Shown piece by piece: positions 1 to 5,150 of a stretch of 5,150 bases of DNA (positions are counted from its first letter, which is position 1; every line of letters begins with the position of its first letter). Position numbers and translations under genes: made by a program. The notes beneath the pieces are model-generated. The model was not told where the DNA came from, made no database searches, and saw only the letters and a program-made list of their open reading frames with translations. Origin of the DNA: an uncultured beta proteobacterium (GTDB taxonomy: Bacteria > Pseudomonadota > Gammaproteobacteria > Burkholderiales > Rhodocyclaceae); the NCBI GenBank assembly GCA_903916205.1, contig CAIWVX010000027.1, positions 1 to 5,150 of the forward strand, given 5' to 3'.

Positions 1-1
1 C

Positions 2-9
2 TATAAAAT
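2..9 (+). promoter_or_regulatory. Possible -10-like element upstream of pilE (weak)
   Basis: The first bases of the window read TATAAAAT, which resembles a sigma-70 -10 hexamer, about 34 bases before the pilE start. Any -35 element would lie outside the window, so this cannot be tested here. The whole 42-base leader is AT-rich compared with the genes that follow, which fits a promoter or 5' untranslated region at the head of an operon. It could equally be chance A/T richness. Confidence 0.2.
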
Positions 10-30
10 AAACTATGCTGGCAAAAAAAG

Positions 31-35
31 AGGAG
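31..35 (+). promoter_or_regulatory. Ribosome binding site of pilE
   Basis: AGGAG lies 7 bases before the ATG at 43, an ideal Shine-Dalgarno arrangement. It supports that ATG as the pilE start and fits well-translated first-gene status in the operon. Confidence 0.8.
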
Positions 36-42
36 TGCAACA

Positions 43-492
43 ATGTCGATCAAGTCAATTCAACCCAAACAGCCGCAAGGCTTTACGCTGATCGAACTGA
101 TGGTGGTCGTCGTCATTATCGGAATTTTGGCGGCCATTGCCGTTCCTAGTTACACCGAATACATCACGCGTGCAAAAATCACTGAAGCCACCTCCACGCT
201 TTCGGATATGCGGGTGCGCATGGAGCAGTATTTTCAGGATAACCGCACCTACGTTGGCGCATGTGTTGCCGGCACCTTAGCGCCCAAGCCCGCTGATACC
301 AACAATTTTGCCTACACCTGCACCAACCTTTCTGCCACCGGCTACCGCTTATTGGCGACAGGCCAGAACAGTATGGACGGCTTCATCTACGACCTCTACC
401 AAGACAATAGTAAAACCACAGTAGGCGTCGGCACCGGCTGGGCGGGCAGTGGCAACACCTGCTGGGTGGTGCGCAAAAGCGGCGTCTGCTGA
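43..492 (+). CDS. pilE: Type IV minor pilin PilE
   Basis: This is a 149-residue class III prepilin. The 13-residue basic leader ends in Gly13; PilD should cut there, leaving Phe14 as the N-methylated first residue and Glu18 as the conserved +5 glutamate (GFTLIEL). Residues about 14-38 form the hydrophobic helix that anchors the pilin in the inner membrane and later packs in the pilus core. The amphipathic part includes [15 protein letters not shown] (56-70), typical of the PilE minor-pilin family. Cys74 and Cys93 could pair, and Cys140-Cys149 forms the usual C-terminal D-region loop (CWV...C). In Pseudomonas, PilE is thought to link the FimU/PilV/PilW/PilX/PilY1 tip complex to the major pilin. 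Length is normal for the family. A major pilin is the main alternative, but the five tip genes 12 bases downstream and the QDNRTY segment favour PilE. It is placed first in the operon, whereas in Pseudomonas it is last. Confidence 0.88.
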   Translation: MSIKSIQPKQPQGFTLIELMVVVVIIGILAAIAVPSYTEYITRAKITEATSTLSDMRVRMEQYFQDNRTYVGACVAGTLAPKPADTNNFAYTCTNLSATGYRLLATGQNSMDGFIYDLYQDNSKTTVGVGTGWAGSGNTCWVVRKSGVC

Positions 493-504
493 GGCGCGCC
501 AGCG

Positions 505-1122
505 ATGAAAAAAGAGTGCGGATTTAGCTTGATCGAGTTGGCCGTATCCTTGGTCATCATGGCCATTTTGACGGCTTTGGCGCTCCCGGCTTATTCGCTC
601 TATATTCAAAATGCCCGGATTCGCACAGCGGCCCAGATGCTGGTTGCCGGACTGCAAATGGCGCGTTCGACCGCCGTTAACCGCAATGCCAACGTGGAGT
701 TTCTGCTCACCAACGCCGAGCCGATTGAAGACTATGTGGCGACGGCCAGCGCCGTGTCGACCGGTATCAACTGGATGATTCGCAGTGCCGATCTGACGTC
801 CTTTATCGAGGGGAAATACGGTGCAGAAGGGACGGGCGGATCGACCAGTAACACCGTCATTCCGGTTCAAATTTGCGCACTGCAAAGCAACGGCTCCTGT
901 GGTGCCGCGACTGCTTCGGTGATTTTTTCCGGGTTAGGCACCACCAACCTAGCTTCGGCAGCCAGTTTCCAGTTATCCAATCCCTCTGCGGGAACCTGTG
1001 TCACCGCAGGTGGAAAAATTCGCTGCCTTAATGTCGCCATTTCGGTCGGGGGAATGGCCCGCGTATGCGACCCCGCCGTCAGCGCGACAGCGATTAACGC
1101 TGGCGACACTCGGGGCTGTTAG
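505..1122 (+). CDS. fimT: GspH/FimT-family minor pilin (FimU-like)
   Basis: This 205-residue prepilin has a very short 6-residue leader (MKKECG) cut before Phe7, with Glu11 as the +5 residue (GFSLIEL) and a hydrophobic helix to about residue 28. QMARSTAVNRNANVEF (51-66) is the hallmark of the GspH/FimT/FimU family, and GGMARVCDP (182-190) is its usual C-terminal strand. The mature protein has six cysteines (124, 132, 165, 174, 188, 205), enough for three disulfides and more than I expect for the family; it is also longer than the roughly 170 residues of Pseudomonas FimU. Its position directly before pilV matches fimU, a component of the tip-priming complex. The FimT proteins that bind DNA for transformation carry a C-terminal GRxR motif; here the equivalent stretch reads GMAR, which argues for the structural FimU role. 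A GAGG overlapping the pilE stop, 10 bases upstream, is a modest ribosome binding site, so translation may be coupled to pilE. Confidence 0.87.
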   Translation: MKKECGFSLIELAVSLVIMAILTALALPAYSLYIQNARIRTAAQMLVAGLQMARSTAVNRNANVEFLLTNAEPIEDYVATASAVSTGINWMIRSADLTSFIEGKYGAEGTGGSTSNTVIPVQICALQSNGSCGAATASVIFSGLGTTNLASAASFQLSNPSAGTCVTAGGKIRCLNVAISVGGMARVCDPAVSATAINAGDTRGC

Positions 1123-1128
1123 GAAAGG
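1121..1128 (+). promoter_or_regulatory. Ribosome binding site of pilV overlapping the fimT stop codon
   Basis: AGGAAAGG begins inside the TAG stop of the preceding gene. Its AGGA part lies 6 bases from the pilV ATG at 1131. The overlap of stop and Shine-Dalgarno suggests ribosomes finishing fimT can reinitiate on pilV. It supports the chosen start. Confidence 0.7.
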
Positions 1129-1130
1129 CT

Positions 1131-1613
1131 ATGCGCACTCAACGAGGATTCTTGCTGTTAGAAGCGCTGATCGGAATCGTCATTTTTTCCATCGGCGTAC
1201 TGGCGATTATTTCGCTTCAGGCCACTGCGATTTCGGCTCAATCCGATGCGCAATATCGCATCGAAGCGGCCAAACTGATTAATGATCTATTGGGTACCTT
1301 GACCTTGAATGTTGATCGTAGCAGTTCAAGCCATTTACAAACATCGCTCTTAACCTACGCCCATCAACCCACCGGAAGCCTCGAAAGCTGCGCCTTTTCT
1401 GGCTCAGCATCCAACAACGCCGACGTTGCCAACTGGGTCTCTGCCGTCACCACCACACCGGGATCGCGCCTACCCGGAACGACAACGGCGATGCAACAGA
1501 TTTTGATCGACACCAGCGCCACAGAATATAACAAGGTGACCCTTACCGTATGCTGGCAAGCGGCCAATGACAAGCGCACCCGTCGTCACAGCGTTGTCGC
1601 TTACATCAACTAA
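1131..1613 (+). CDS. pilV: Type IV minor pilin PilV
   Basis: This 160-residue prepilin has a 6-residue leader (MRTQRG) cut before Phe7, with Glu11 at +5 in the GFLLLEALI motif. LLEALI followed by IVIFSIGVLAIISLQA (17-32) is the characteristic N-terminal helix of PilV rather than of FimT or PilE. The segment SDAQYRIEAAKLINDLLGTL (38-57) matches the usual PilV pattern of A-x-YR-x-x-A-x-x-L after the helix. The end of the protein, VTLTVCWQ (136-143) followed by a basic tract and a final beta strand, is also typical. Cys87 and Cys141 are the only cysteines and could form one disulfide. In Pseudomonas PilV is part of the FimU-PilV-PilW-PilX core that primes assembly and helps hold PilY1 at the tip. 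The Pfam PilV N-terminal helix family is the expected match. The next gene starts 5 bases after the stop. Confidence 0.88.
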   Translation: MRTQRGFLLLEALIGIVIFSIGVLAIISLQATAISAQSDAQYRIEAAKLINDLLGTLTLNVDRSSSSHLQTSLLTYAHQPTGSLESCAFSGSASNNADVANWVSAVTTTPGSRLPGTTTAMQQILIDTSATEYNKVTLTVCWQAANDKRTRRHSVVAYIN

Positions 1614-1618
1614 GCGCC

Positions 1619-2785
1619 ATGAAAACGCTAACTTTTTCGCTGCCACGGCGGTGCCTTAAACCCCTCGGATTTTCGCTGGTTGAGTTGCTGGTCGCGGTGG
1701 CGATTGGGCTGCTCGGAATTCTCGTCATGTTTCAAGTCTGGGCCAATTGGGATCAACGCAAACGCTCAACCGCCTCGGGCAGTGACGCGCAAGTCAGCGG
1801 CTCAATTGCGCTTTACCATCTTGAACGCGACATCAAGTTAGCGGGCTACGGATTCGGCAACGCCGGAGTGCTGGGCTGCACCGTGAGCGCCTATGATTCA
1901 GCGCGCCCCAACCCTGACTTCAGCTTCACGCTGACTCCCGTGCAGATCATCGACGGAGCCAATGGGGCCGCCGATCAACTGATCACGCTGTACGGCAACG
2001 CCGCCACCCTGTCCAGCAGCCAGACCTTCATCGCCTCCTCCGCGACCAGCAAAAAAGCCAATACGCGCACCGGCTTAAACAAAGGCCACTTGGCGATTAT
2101 TGCCGACAGCAGCACGGTTTGCCGACTGATTGAGATTTCTGACGACACCAATGTCGACAGCCAAACGATTGAGCACGCCGCAGGCCCCTACCTCAATTAT
2201 TTGAATTCCAGTGTCAGCAGCCGCTACAACCCGGCCGCCGGTTATGTGGCGACGACGCAAGCGGGCTTTATTTACAATCTCGGCAGCCTTCCGCAGCGGA
2301 ATCTATGGCAAATACGCCGCCAGAAATTTGCCAGCACCAACACCACGGTTTACAGCCAGCACTTTCTCACAGTACAAGACGATCTCCACTACACCGACAC
2401 CGATGCCGACAACACCGCAGACTGGGCCGAAATTGGCGATGGTCTCATCAACCTTCAAGCCGAATACGGCTTGGACACCAATAACGACACGATCATCGAC
2501 ACCTGGCAAGCAACGACACCCGCCACTTGGGCGCAGCTCAAAGCCATTCGTTTTGCCCTGCTAACACGTAGCCCGCACTACGAAATCAGTCAAACCACCC
2601 CCACCGCCCCCCGGCTGCCTTGGAAAAATAGCGCAGGCAGTGACATTGCATTCACCATGACGAACCTCGACGGCAGCACCGACAGCAACCCCGCCAACGA
2701 CCCCAATAATTGGCGACACTATCGCTACCGCGTTTACGGATCCGTCGTACCGCTACGCAATAGGGTTTGGGGAAGCTCGCCATGA
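1619..2785 (+). CDS. pilW: Type IV minor pilin PilW
   Basis: This 388-residue protein is the largest minor pilin of the set, as usual for PilW. The 17-residue basic leader ends at Gly17; Phe18 is the mature N-terminus and Glu22 the +5 glutamate (GFSLVELLVA). Diagnostic segments are LERDIKLAGYGFG (68-80), GLINLQAEYGLDTNND (275-290), LKAIRFALLTRSPHYE (307-322) and the C-terminal HYRYRVYGSVVPLRNRVW (367-384). Two aspartate-rich nine-residue loops, DTDADNTAD (260-268) and DTNNDTIID (286-294), resemble EF-hand or dockerin calcium loops, though both lack the usual glycine at position 6. Mature cysteines are Cys87 and Cys168. PilW joins FimU, PilV and PilX in the inner-membrane priming complex and at the pilus tip. 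No convincing Shine-Dalgarno precedes the ATG, which lies 5 bases after the pilV stop, so translational coupling is likely. The stop overlaps the pilX start by 4 bases. No other standard start codon exists within the leader, so the start is firm. Confidence 0.9.
   Translation: MKTLTFSLPRRCLKPLGFSLVELLVAVAIGLLGILVMFQVWANWDQRKRSTASGSDAQVSGSIALYHLERDIKLAGYGFGNAGVLGCTVSAYDSARPNPDFSFTLTPVQIIDGANGAADQLITLYGNAATLSSSQTFIASSATSKKANTRTGLNKGHLAIIADSSTVCRLIEISDDTNVDSQTIEHAAGPYLNYLNSSVSSRYNPAAGYVATTQAGFIYNLGSLPQRNLWQIRRQKFASTNTTVYSQHFLTVQDDLHYTDTDADNTADWAEIGDGLINLQAEYGLDTNNDTIIDTWQATTPATWAQLKAIRFALLTRSPHYEISQTTPTAPRLPWKNSAGSDIAFTMTNLDGSTDSNPANDPNNWRHYRYRVYGSVVPLRNRVWGSSP
2769..2775 (+). promoter_or_regulatory. 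Ribosome binding site that sets the pilX start
   Basis: GGGGAAG, with its GGGGA core 8 bases before the ATG at 2782, lies inside the end of pilW. A longer reading frame could start at TTG 2767, but that codon overlaps this site and has no Shine-Dalgarno of its own at proper distance. The site therefore favours the ATG, which forms an ATGA overlap with the pilW stop. Confidence 0.6.
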
Positions 2786-3450
2786 AAGCCGCCAAAAACC
2801 AACATGGCGTGGTGCTTATCATCGCCTTGATCATGCTGGTGGCGATGTCGATGGCCGGGATCGTCTTGTTCCGGCAGGTGACTACCGGCGTCATTATTGC
2901 CGGCAACCTGTCTTTCAAAACAGCGGCAATCGCGGCGTCTGATCGCGGGGTCGAAGCGGCCCGAAACTTCCTCATCATGTCTGCGCTTGATTTCTCGGCC
3001 AAGCAACCCGGCTACTTCCCCGCGTGGTGCAACACCACGGCCAACCTCGACGCCGATGGTAACGGCCTCAGCGACGACTGCTTGGTTTTAGAAGCCAACA
3101 CGGCGGTCGCACTGGCACAACGCAGTTTTGACCCGACCACTTGGAGCGGCTGGAATAGTATTTCTCCGGCCACCTCAAGCAACACGCTCGCCACGCAAGT
3201 CACGGCGGACGACGGAACGGGCAACGACATCCGCTACGTCATCCATCGCCTGTGCAAAATTGCCGGAGCACTGAACATAACCAACCAGCAATGCGTCACC
3301 ATCGGATCATCCAGCGCCGGTGCCAGCCAAGGCTCCGTCGGCTACGGTAGCCAAGCCTTGAGCAGCACCATGCAACCCTACTATCGCATTACCGTCCGCA
3401 CCGCCGGACCGAAAAACACCCTAACCTATACTCAAGCGATTGTGTATTAA
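2782..3450 (+). CDS. pilX: Type IV minor pilin PilX
   Basis: Starting at the ATG that overlaps the pilW stop (ATGA), this is a 222-residue protein. The N-terminus, QHGVVLIIALIMLVA (7-21), fits the PilX N-terminal family: a short basic leader ending at Gly9, then a long hydrophobic helix. Counting Val10 as +1, position +5 is Ile14, so the glutamate conserved in the other pilins is absent, as in the type II secretion tip pseudopilin GspK. NLSFKTAAIAASDRGVEAARNFL (42-64, given in two family motifs, NLxFKxAA and DRGVEAA) is diagnostic. Cysteines 83, 100, 158 and 171 could form two disulfides. Between the first two lies DADGNGLSD (90-98), a calcium-loop-like motif. The C-terminus (YYRITVRTAGPKNT at 200-213, then a final strand) is the conserved PilX end. 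In Pseudomonas PilX belongs to the minor-pilin core complex associated with PilY1. A start at TTG 2767 would add five residues without improving the leader. Confidence 0.88.
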   Translation: MKAAKNQHGVVLIIALIMLVAMSMAGIVLFRQVTTGVIIAGNLSFKTAAIAASDRGVEAARNFLIMSALDFSAKQPGYFPAWCNTTANLDADGNGLSDDCLVLEANTAVALAQRSFDPTTWSGWNSISPATSSNTLATQVTADDGTGNDIRYVIHRLCKIAGALNITNQQCVTIGSSSAGASQGSVGYGSQALSSTMQPYYRITVRTAGPKNTLTYTQAIVY

Positions 3451-3454
3451 GGAG
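3449..3454 (+). promoter_or_regulatory. Ribosome binding site of pilY1
   Basis: AAGGAG overlaps the last two bases of the pilX TAA stop and lies 7 bases before the ATG at 3462. It is one of the strongest Shine-Dalgarno sites in the operon and fixes the pilY1 start, which is directly followed by a signal peptide. Confidence 0.8.
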
Positions 3455-3461
3455 ATTCATC

Positions 3462-5150
3462 ATGTCTGGCCTTAAAACCGCCCTGACCGCGCTAGCCGCC
3501 CTGCTCACCTTGCTGCTCGCTCCGACGGCCACTCACGCGGCATTGACGGCGCCTGACGATAAGCCGCTGGTCAGCGCTACCACGGGTTCGGTACTGCCGA
3601 ATATCATGTTTTTGCTCGATGATTCCGGCTCAATGGCCTGGGATTTCATGCCCGATGATCAGGTCAATGGCAACAATAATTCACCGCTGTATAACAATGC
3701 GGTTGGCCTGCGCAACGCCAATTGCAATCTAATCTTTTACAACCCGACGGCCACCTATGTCATTCCCAAAAACGCCACCGGCGCGGACTTGAATAACGCC
3801 ACACAAACCACGTTTTCTGCCGCGATGACTAACGGCTATTACAGCTATATGGGCGAAAGCAGAAGCACCGTCAATCTCGGCACCAGCTTCCGCGCACAAA
3901 GCGTACTCAATTCCGGCAGTTTCCCTCAAGACACGGCGCAGGCCGCGCATTATTGGGTTTATCTGGGAAGTAGCACCCTCAATCCCAGTAGCTCCGTGGG
4001 CGATTGCGGCTGGCCGACCAGCGCCACCTCGACGACGCTTAGCCATGCCAGTGCCACCGGCATTTGCAATGACGGCACCGTGGTGATGAATACCCCGGCA
4101 AGTTGTACAGCGCCAAAAACATTACTCTGGAAAAAGACCTTAGTTACCAGTAGCTCTGGGACGGGCGGCACGGATGAAAGGCAAAATTTCGCCAACTGGT
4201 ACACCTACTACCGCACCCGACTCATGATGATGAAAGCCGCCGGAAGCCGCGCCTTCTTGCAAATTTTACCCAGCACCAGCAGTGCCGCCGCCGCTTACCG
4301 AGTCGGCTTCATTACCATCAATCCGGGGTCACCCGTTGGAGCATCCAAGTTTTTAGCGCTAAACGACTTTAAGGACAGCAGCGGTAGCCCCCATGCGACC
4401 CAGTGGTTCACCCAACTTTTCAGCCAAGTCGCCGTAGGGGCCACGCCCACACTTGAAGCACTCTCACGCGTAGGACGCTACTACGCCAACAAGACCACCG
4501 GCATCAATAGCGGCATGTCCAATGATCCCGTCCAATATTCCTGCCAGCAAAATTTCACGATTCTGGTCACCGACGGCTACTGGAATGGCAGTAGCCCAGG
4601 CGTTCTTGACGTGAGTGGTAGCGACGTCGGAGGCACCAGTCAGGACAGCAATGTGTCGGAAAAAGATGCCTACAACAGCGACGCGACAAAAATCTCTCTT
4701 TCTCCCCGTCCGATCTACGACGGCGGCACAACAACATCGACCACGACCAGCCTAACTTTCGGCTACCGAACGAGTTCCAGCGGTTGTTCCAACGGCAAAC
4801 AAAGAATCCAATATCGCCCGATTTACACCGCCAACGGCAACGCCAGCGCCGGCAGTTACACCACCGCCACTTGGCTAACGCCCACTTGCCTGAACAGTGC
4901 CAGCCTTCCTGCTTTGCCGAGTACAAACACGCCTAACGCCAATGCCAGCCCTTTCCCCTCACCGCCAATCGGCTGCACGCCGTGGTCGGCTTCATGGACG
5001 TGCACGACCACGGCCACGTCGGGCGGTAGCACCACCTCACTGGCCGATGTCGCCCAATATTTCTACAAAACCGACCTGCGTAATGGAAGCTGTGCAAAGT
5101 GCACAGACAACGTCCCATCAAACGGCACCAGTGTCGAAGATGACCTCGCC
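3462..5150 (+). CDS. pilY1: Type IV pilus tip adhesin PilY1, 5' part (cut by window edge)
   Basis: The frame is open from the ATG to the window end: 563 codons, no stop. Residues 1-26 are a Sec signal peptide (leucine/alanine-rich core, cleavage probably after THA). A von Willebrand A domain follows. Its metal-ion site is visible as D53-x-S55-x-S57 in FLLDDSGSM, Thr328 in GATPTLEAL and Asp371 in LVTDGYWNG. These parts are split by a long insert, as in other PilY1 proteins, containing the family marker FYNPTATY (92-99) and ending at QNFANWYTYYRTRL (241-254). SLADVAQYFYKTDLR (526-540) is another PilY1 hallmark. Between RPIYDGG (416-422) and that motif is a Ser/Thr/Asn-rich segment with Cys442, 476, 505 and 514; a CxxC (544-547) follows it. 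The C-terminal beta-propeller (Neisseria PilC-type) should lie beyond the window, since family members usually exceed 1000 residues. PilY1 sits at the pilus tip, acts in adhesion and surface sensing, and promotes pilus extension, held by the minor pilins encoded just upstream. Confidence 0.92.
   Translation, partial: MSGLKTALTALAALLTLLLAPTATHAALTAPDDKPLVSATTGSVLPNIMFLLDDSGSMAWDFMPDDQVNGNNNSPLYNNAVGLRNANCNLIFYNPTATYVIPKNATGADLNNATQTTFSAAMTNGYYSYMGESRSTVNLGTSFRAQSVLNSGSFPQDTAQAAHYWVYLGSSTLNPSSSVGDCGWPTSATSTTLSHASATGICNDGTVVMNTPASCTAPKTLLWKKTLVTSSSGTGGTDERQNFANWYTYYRTRLMMMKAAGSRAFLQILPSTSSAAAAYRVGFITINPGSPVGASKFLALNDFKDSSGSPHATQWFTQLFSQVAVGATPTLEALSRVGRYYANKTTGINSGMSNDPVQYSCQQNFTILVTDGYWNGSSPGVLDVSGSDVGGTSQDSNVSEKDAYNSDATKISLSPRPIYDGGTTTSTTTSLTFGYRTSSSGCSNGKQRIQYRPIYTANGNASAGSYTTATWLTPTCLNSASLPALPSTNTPNANASPFPSPPIGCTPWSASWTCTTTATSGGSTTSLADVAQYFYKTDLRNGSCAKCTDNVPSNGTSVEDDLA
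4979..5014. repeat. Perfect 10-bp inverted repeat inside pilY1
   Basis: GCCGTGGTCG (4979-4988) and its exact reverse complement CGACCACGGC (5005-5014) flank a 16-base loop. It lies wholly within the coding sequence of the Ser/Thr-rich PilY1 insert. It could fold as a hairpin in mRNA or single-stranded DNA, but no T-tract follows, so it is not an intrinsic terminator. In GC-rich Thr/Trp/Ser codons such a repeat may be chance. Confidence 0.45.

Noticed and set aside
19..38. Sigma-54-like promoter (TGGC ... TGC)
   Set aside because: The GG and GC elements are 17 bases apart instead of 12, and the downstream element lies inside the ribosome binding region of pilE.
493..500. GGCGCGCC palindrome between pilE and fimT
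   Set aside because: An 8-base palindrome in a GC-rich 12-base spacer is expected by chance and has no flanking operator-like structure.
508..523. Possible DNA uptake sequence resembling AAGTGCGGT
   Set aside because: It reads AAGAGTGCGGA, with an inserted dinucleotide, occurs once and lies inside the fimT leader codons. No Neisseria-type uptake sequence was seen either.
349..885. 178-residue minus-strand ORF
   Set aside because: It lies opposite pilE and fimT, straddles their junction, has no recognisable motif and is rich in Arg, Gly and His as expected from the complement of GC-rich codons. It is a shadow.
2767..2781. TTG start for pilX, five residues longer
   Set aside because: The ATG at 2782 has a Shine-Dalgarno-like GGGGA 8 bases upstream and forms the common ATGA stop/start overlap; the TTG overlaps that site.
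4567..4926. 119-residue minus-strand ORF rich in Trp, Arg and Cys
   Set aside because: The odd composition is the complement of the Thr/Ser/Asn/Gly codons of PilY1. No ribosome binding site or domain was seen.
1..5150. CRISPR, tRNA, insertion sequence or a new defence or mobile system
   Set aside because: The whole window is filled by six contiguous genes of the known type IV pilus tip set. No regularly spaced repeats, terminal inverted repeats or RNA-like structures were found.

Overview
The window is one compact, same-strand block of type IV pilus tip genes. It comes from a Gram-negative proteobacterium, most likely a betaproteobacterium. That placement is an inference from recalled family flavour (Pil[12 protein letters not shown] and CWV...C ending, PilW LERDIKLAGYGFG, PilX DRGVEAARNFL, PilY1 SLADVAQYFYKTDLR) and from the class III prepilin leaders; no taxonomic marker gene is present. 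Base composition is moderately GC-rich and looks even throughout, with no sign of recent insertion.

Layout, all on the + strand: a 42-base AT-rich leader with a good Shine-Dalgarno; pilE (43-492); a GspH/FimT-family minor pilin, fimT/fimU-like (505-1122); pilV (1131-1613); pilW (1619-2785); pilX (2782-3450); and the 5' part of pilY1 (3462 to the window edge, open at 5150). The gaps are 12, 8, 5, -4 and 11 bases, so this is almost certainly one operon. There is no terminator, RNA gene, mobile element or CRISPR array, and no gene-free stretch longer than 42 bases. The antisense and alternate-frame ORFs are shadows.

How the genes work together (known from Pseudomonas, Neisseria and Myxococcus homologues): the five prepilins are cleaved and N-methylated by PilD in the inner membrane. 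FimU-PilV-PilW-PilX form a core minor-pilin complex that primes pilus assembly and holds PilY1 at the tip. PilE connects this complex to the major pilin. PilY1 is the large secreted tip adhesin and mechanosensor, with a von Willebrand A domain.

This is a well-known system, not a new one. The points worth a second look are local: pilE placed first instead of last, aspartate-rich calcium-loop-like motifs in PilW (two) and PilX (one), a PilX without Glu5, a cysteine-rich FimT/U lacking the GRxR DNA-binding motif, an unusual Ser/Thr/Asn- and Cys-containing insert in PilY1, and a 10-bp perfect inverted repeat within that insert.
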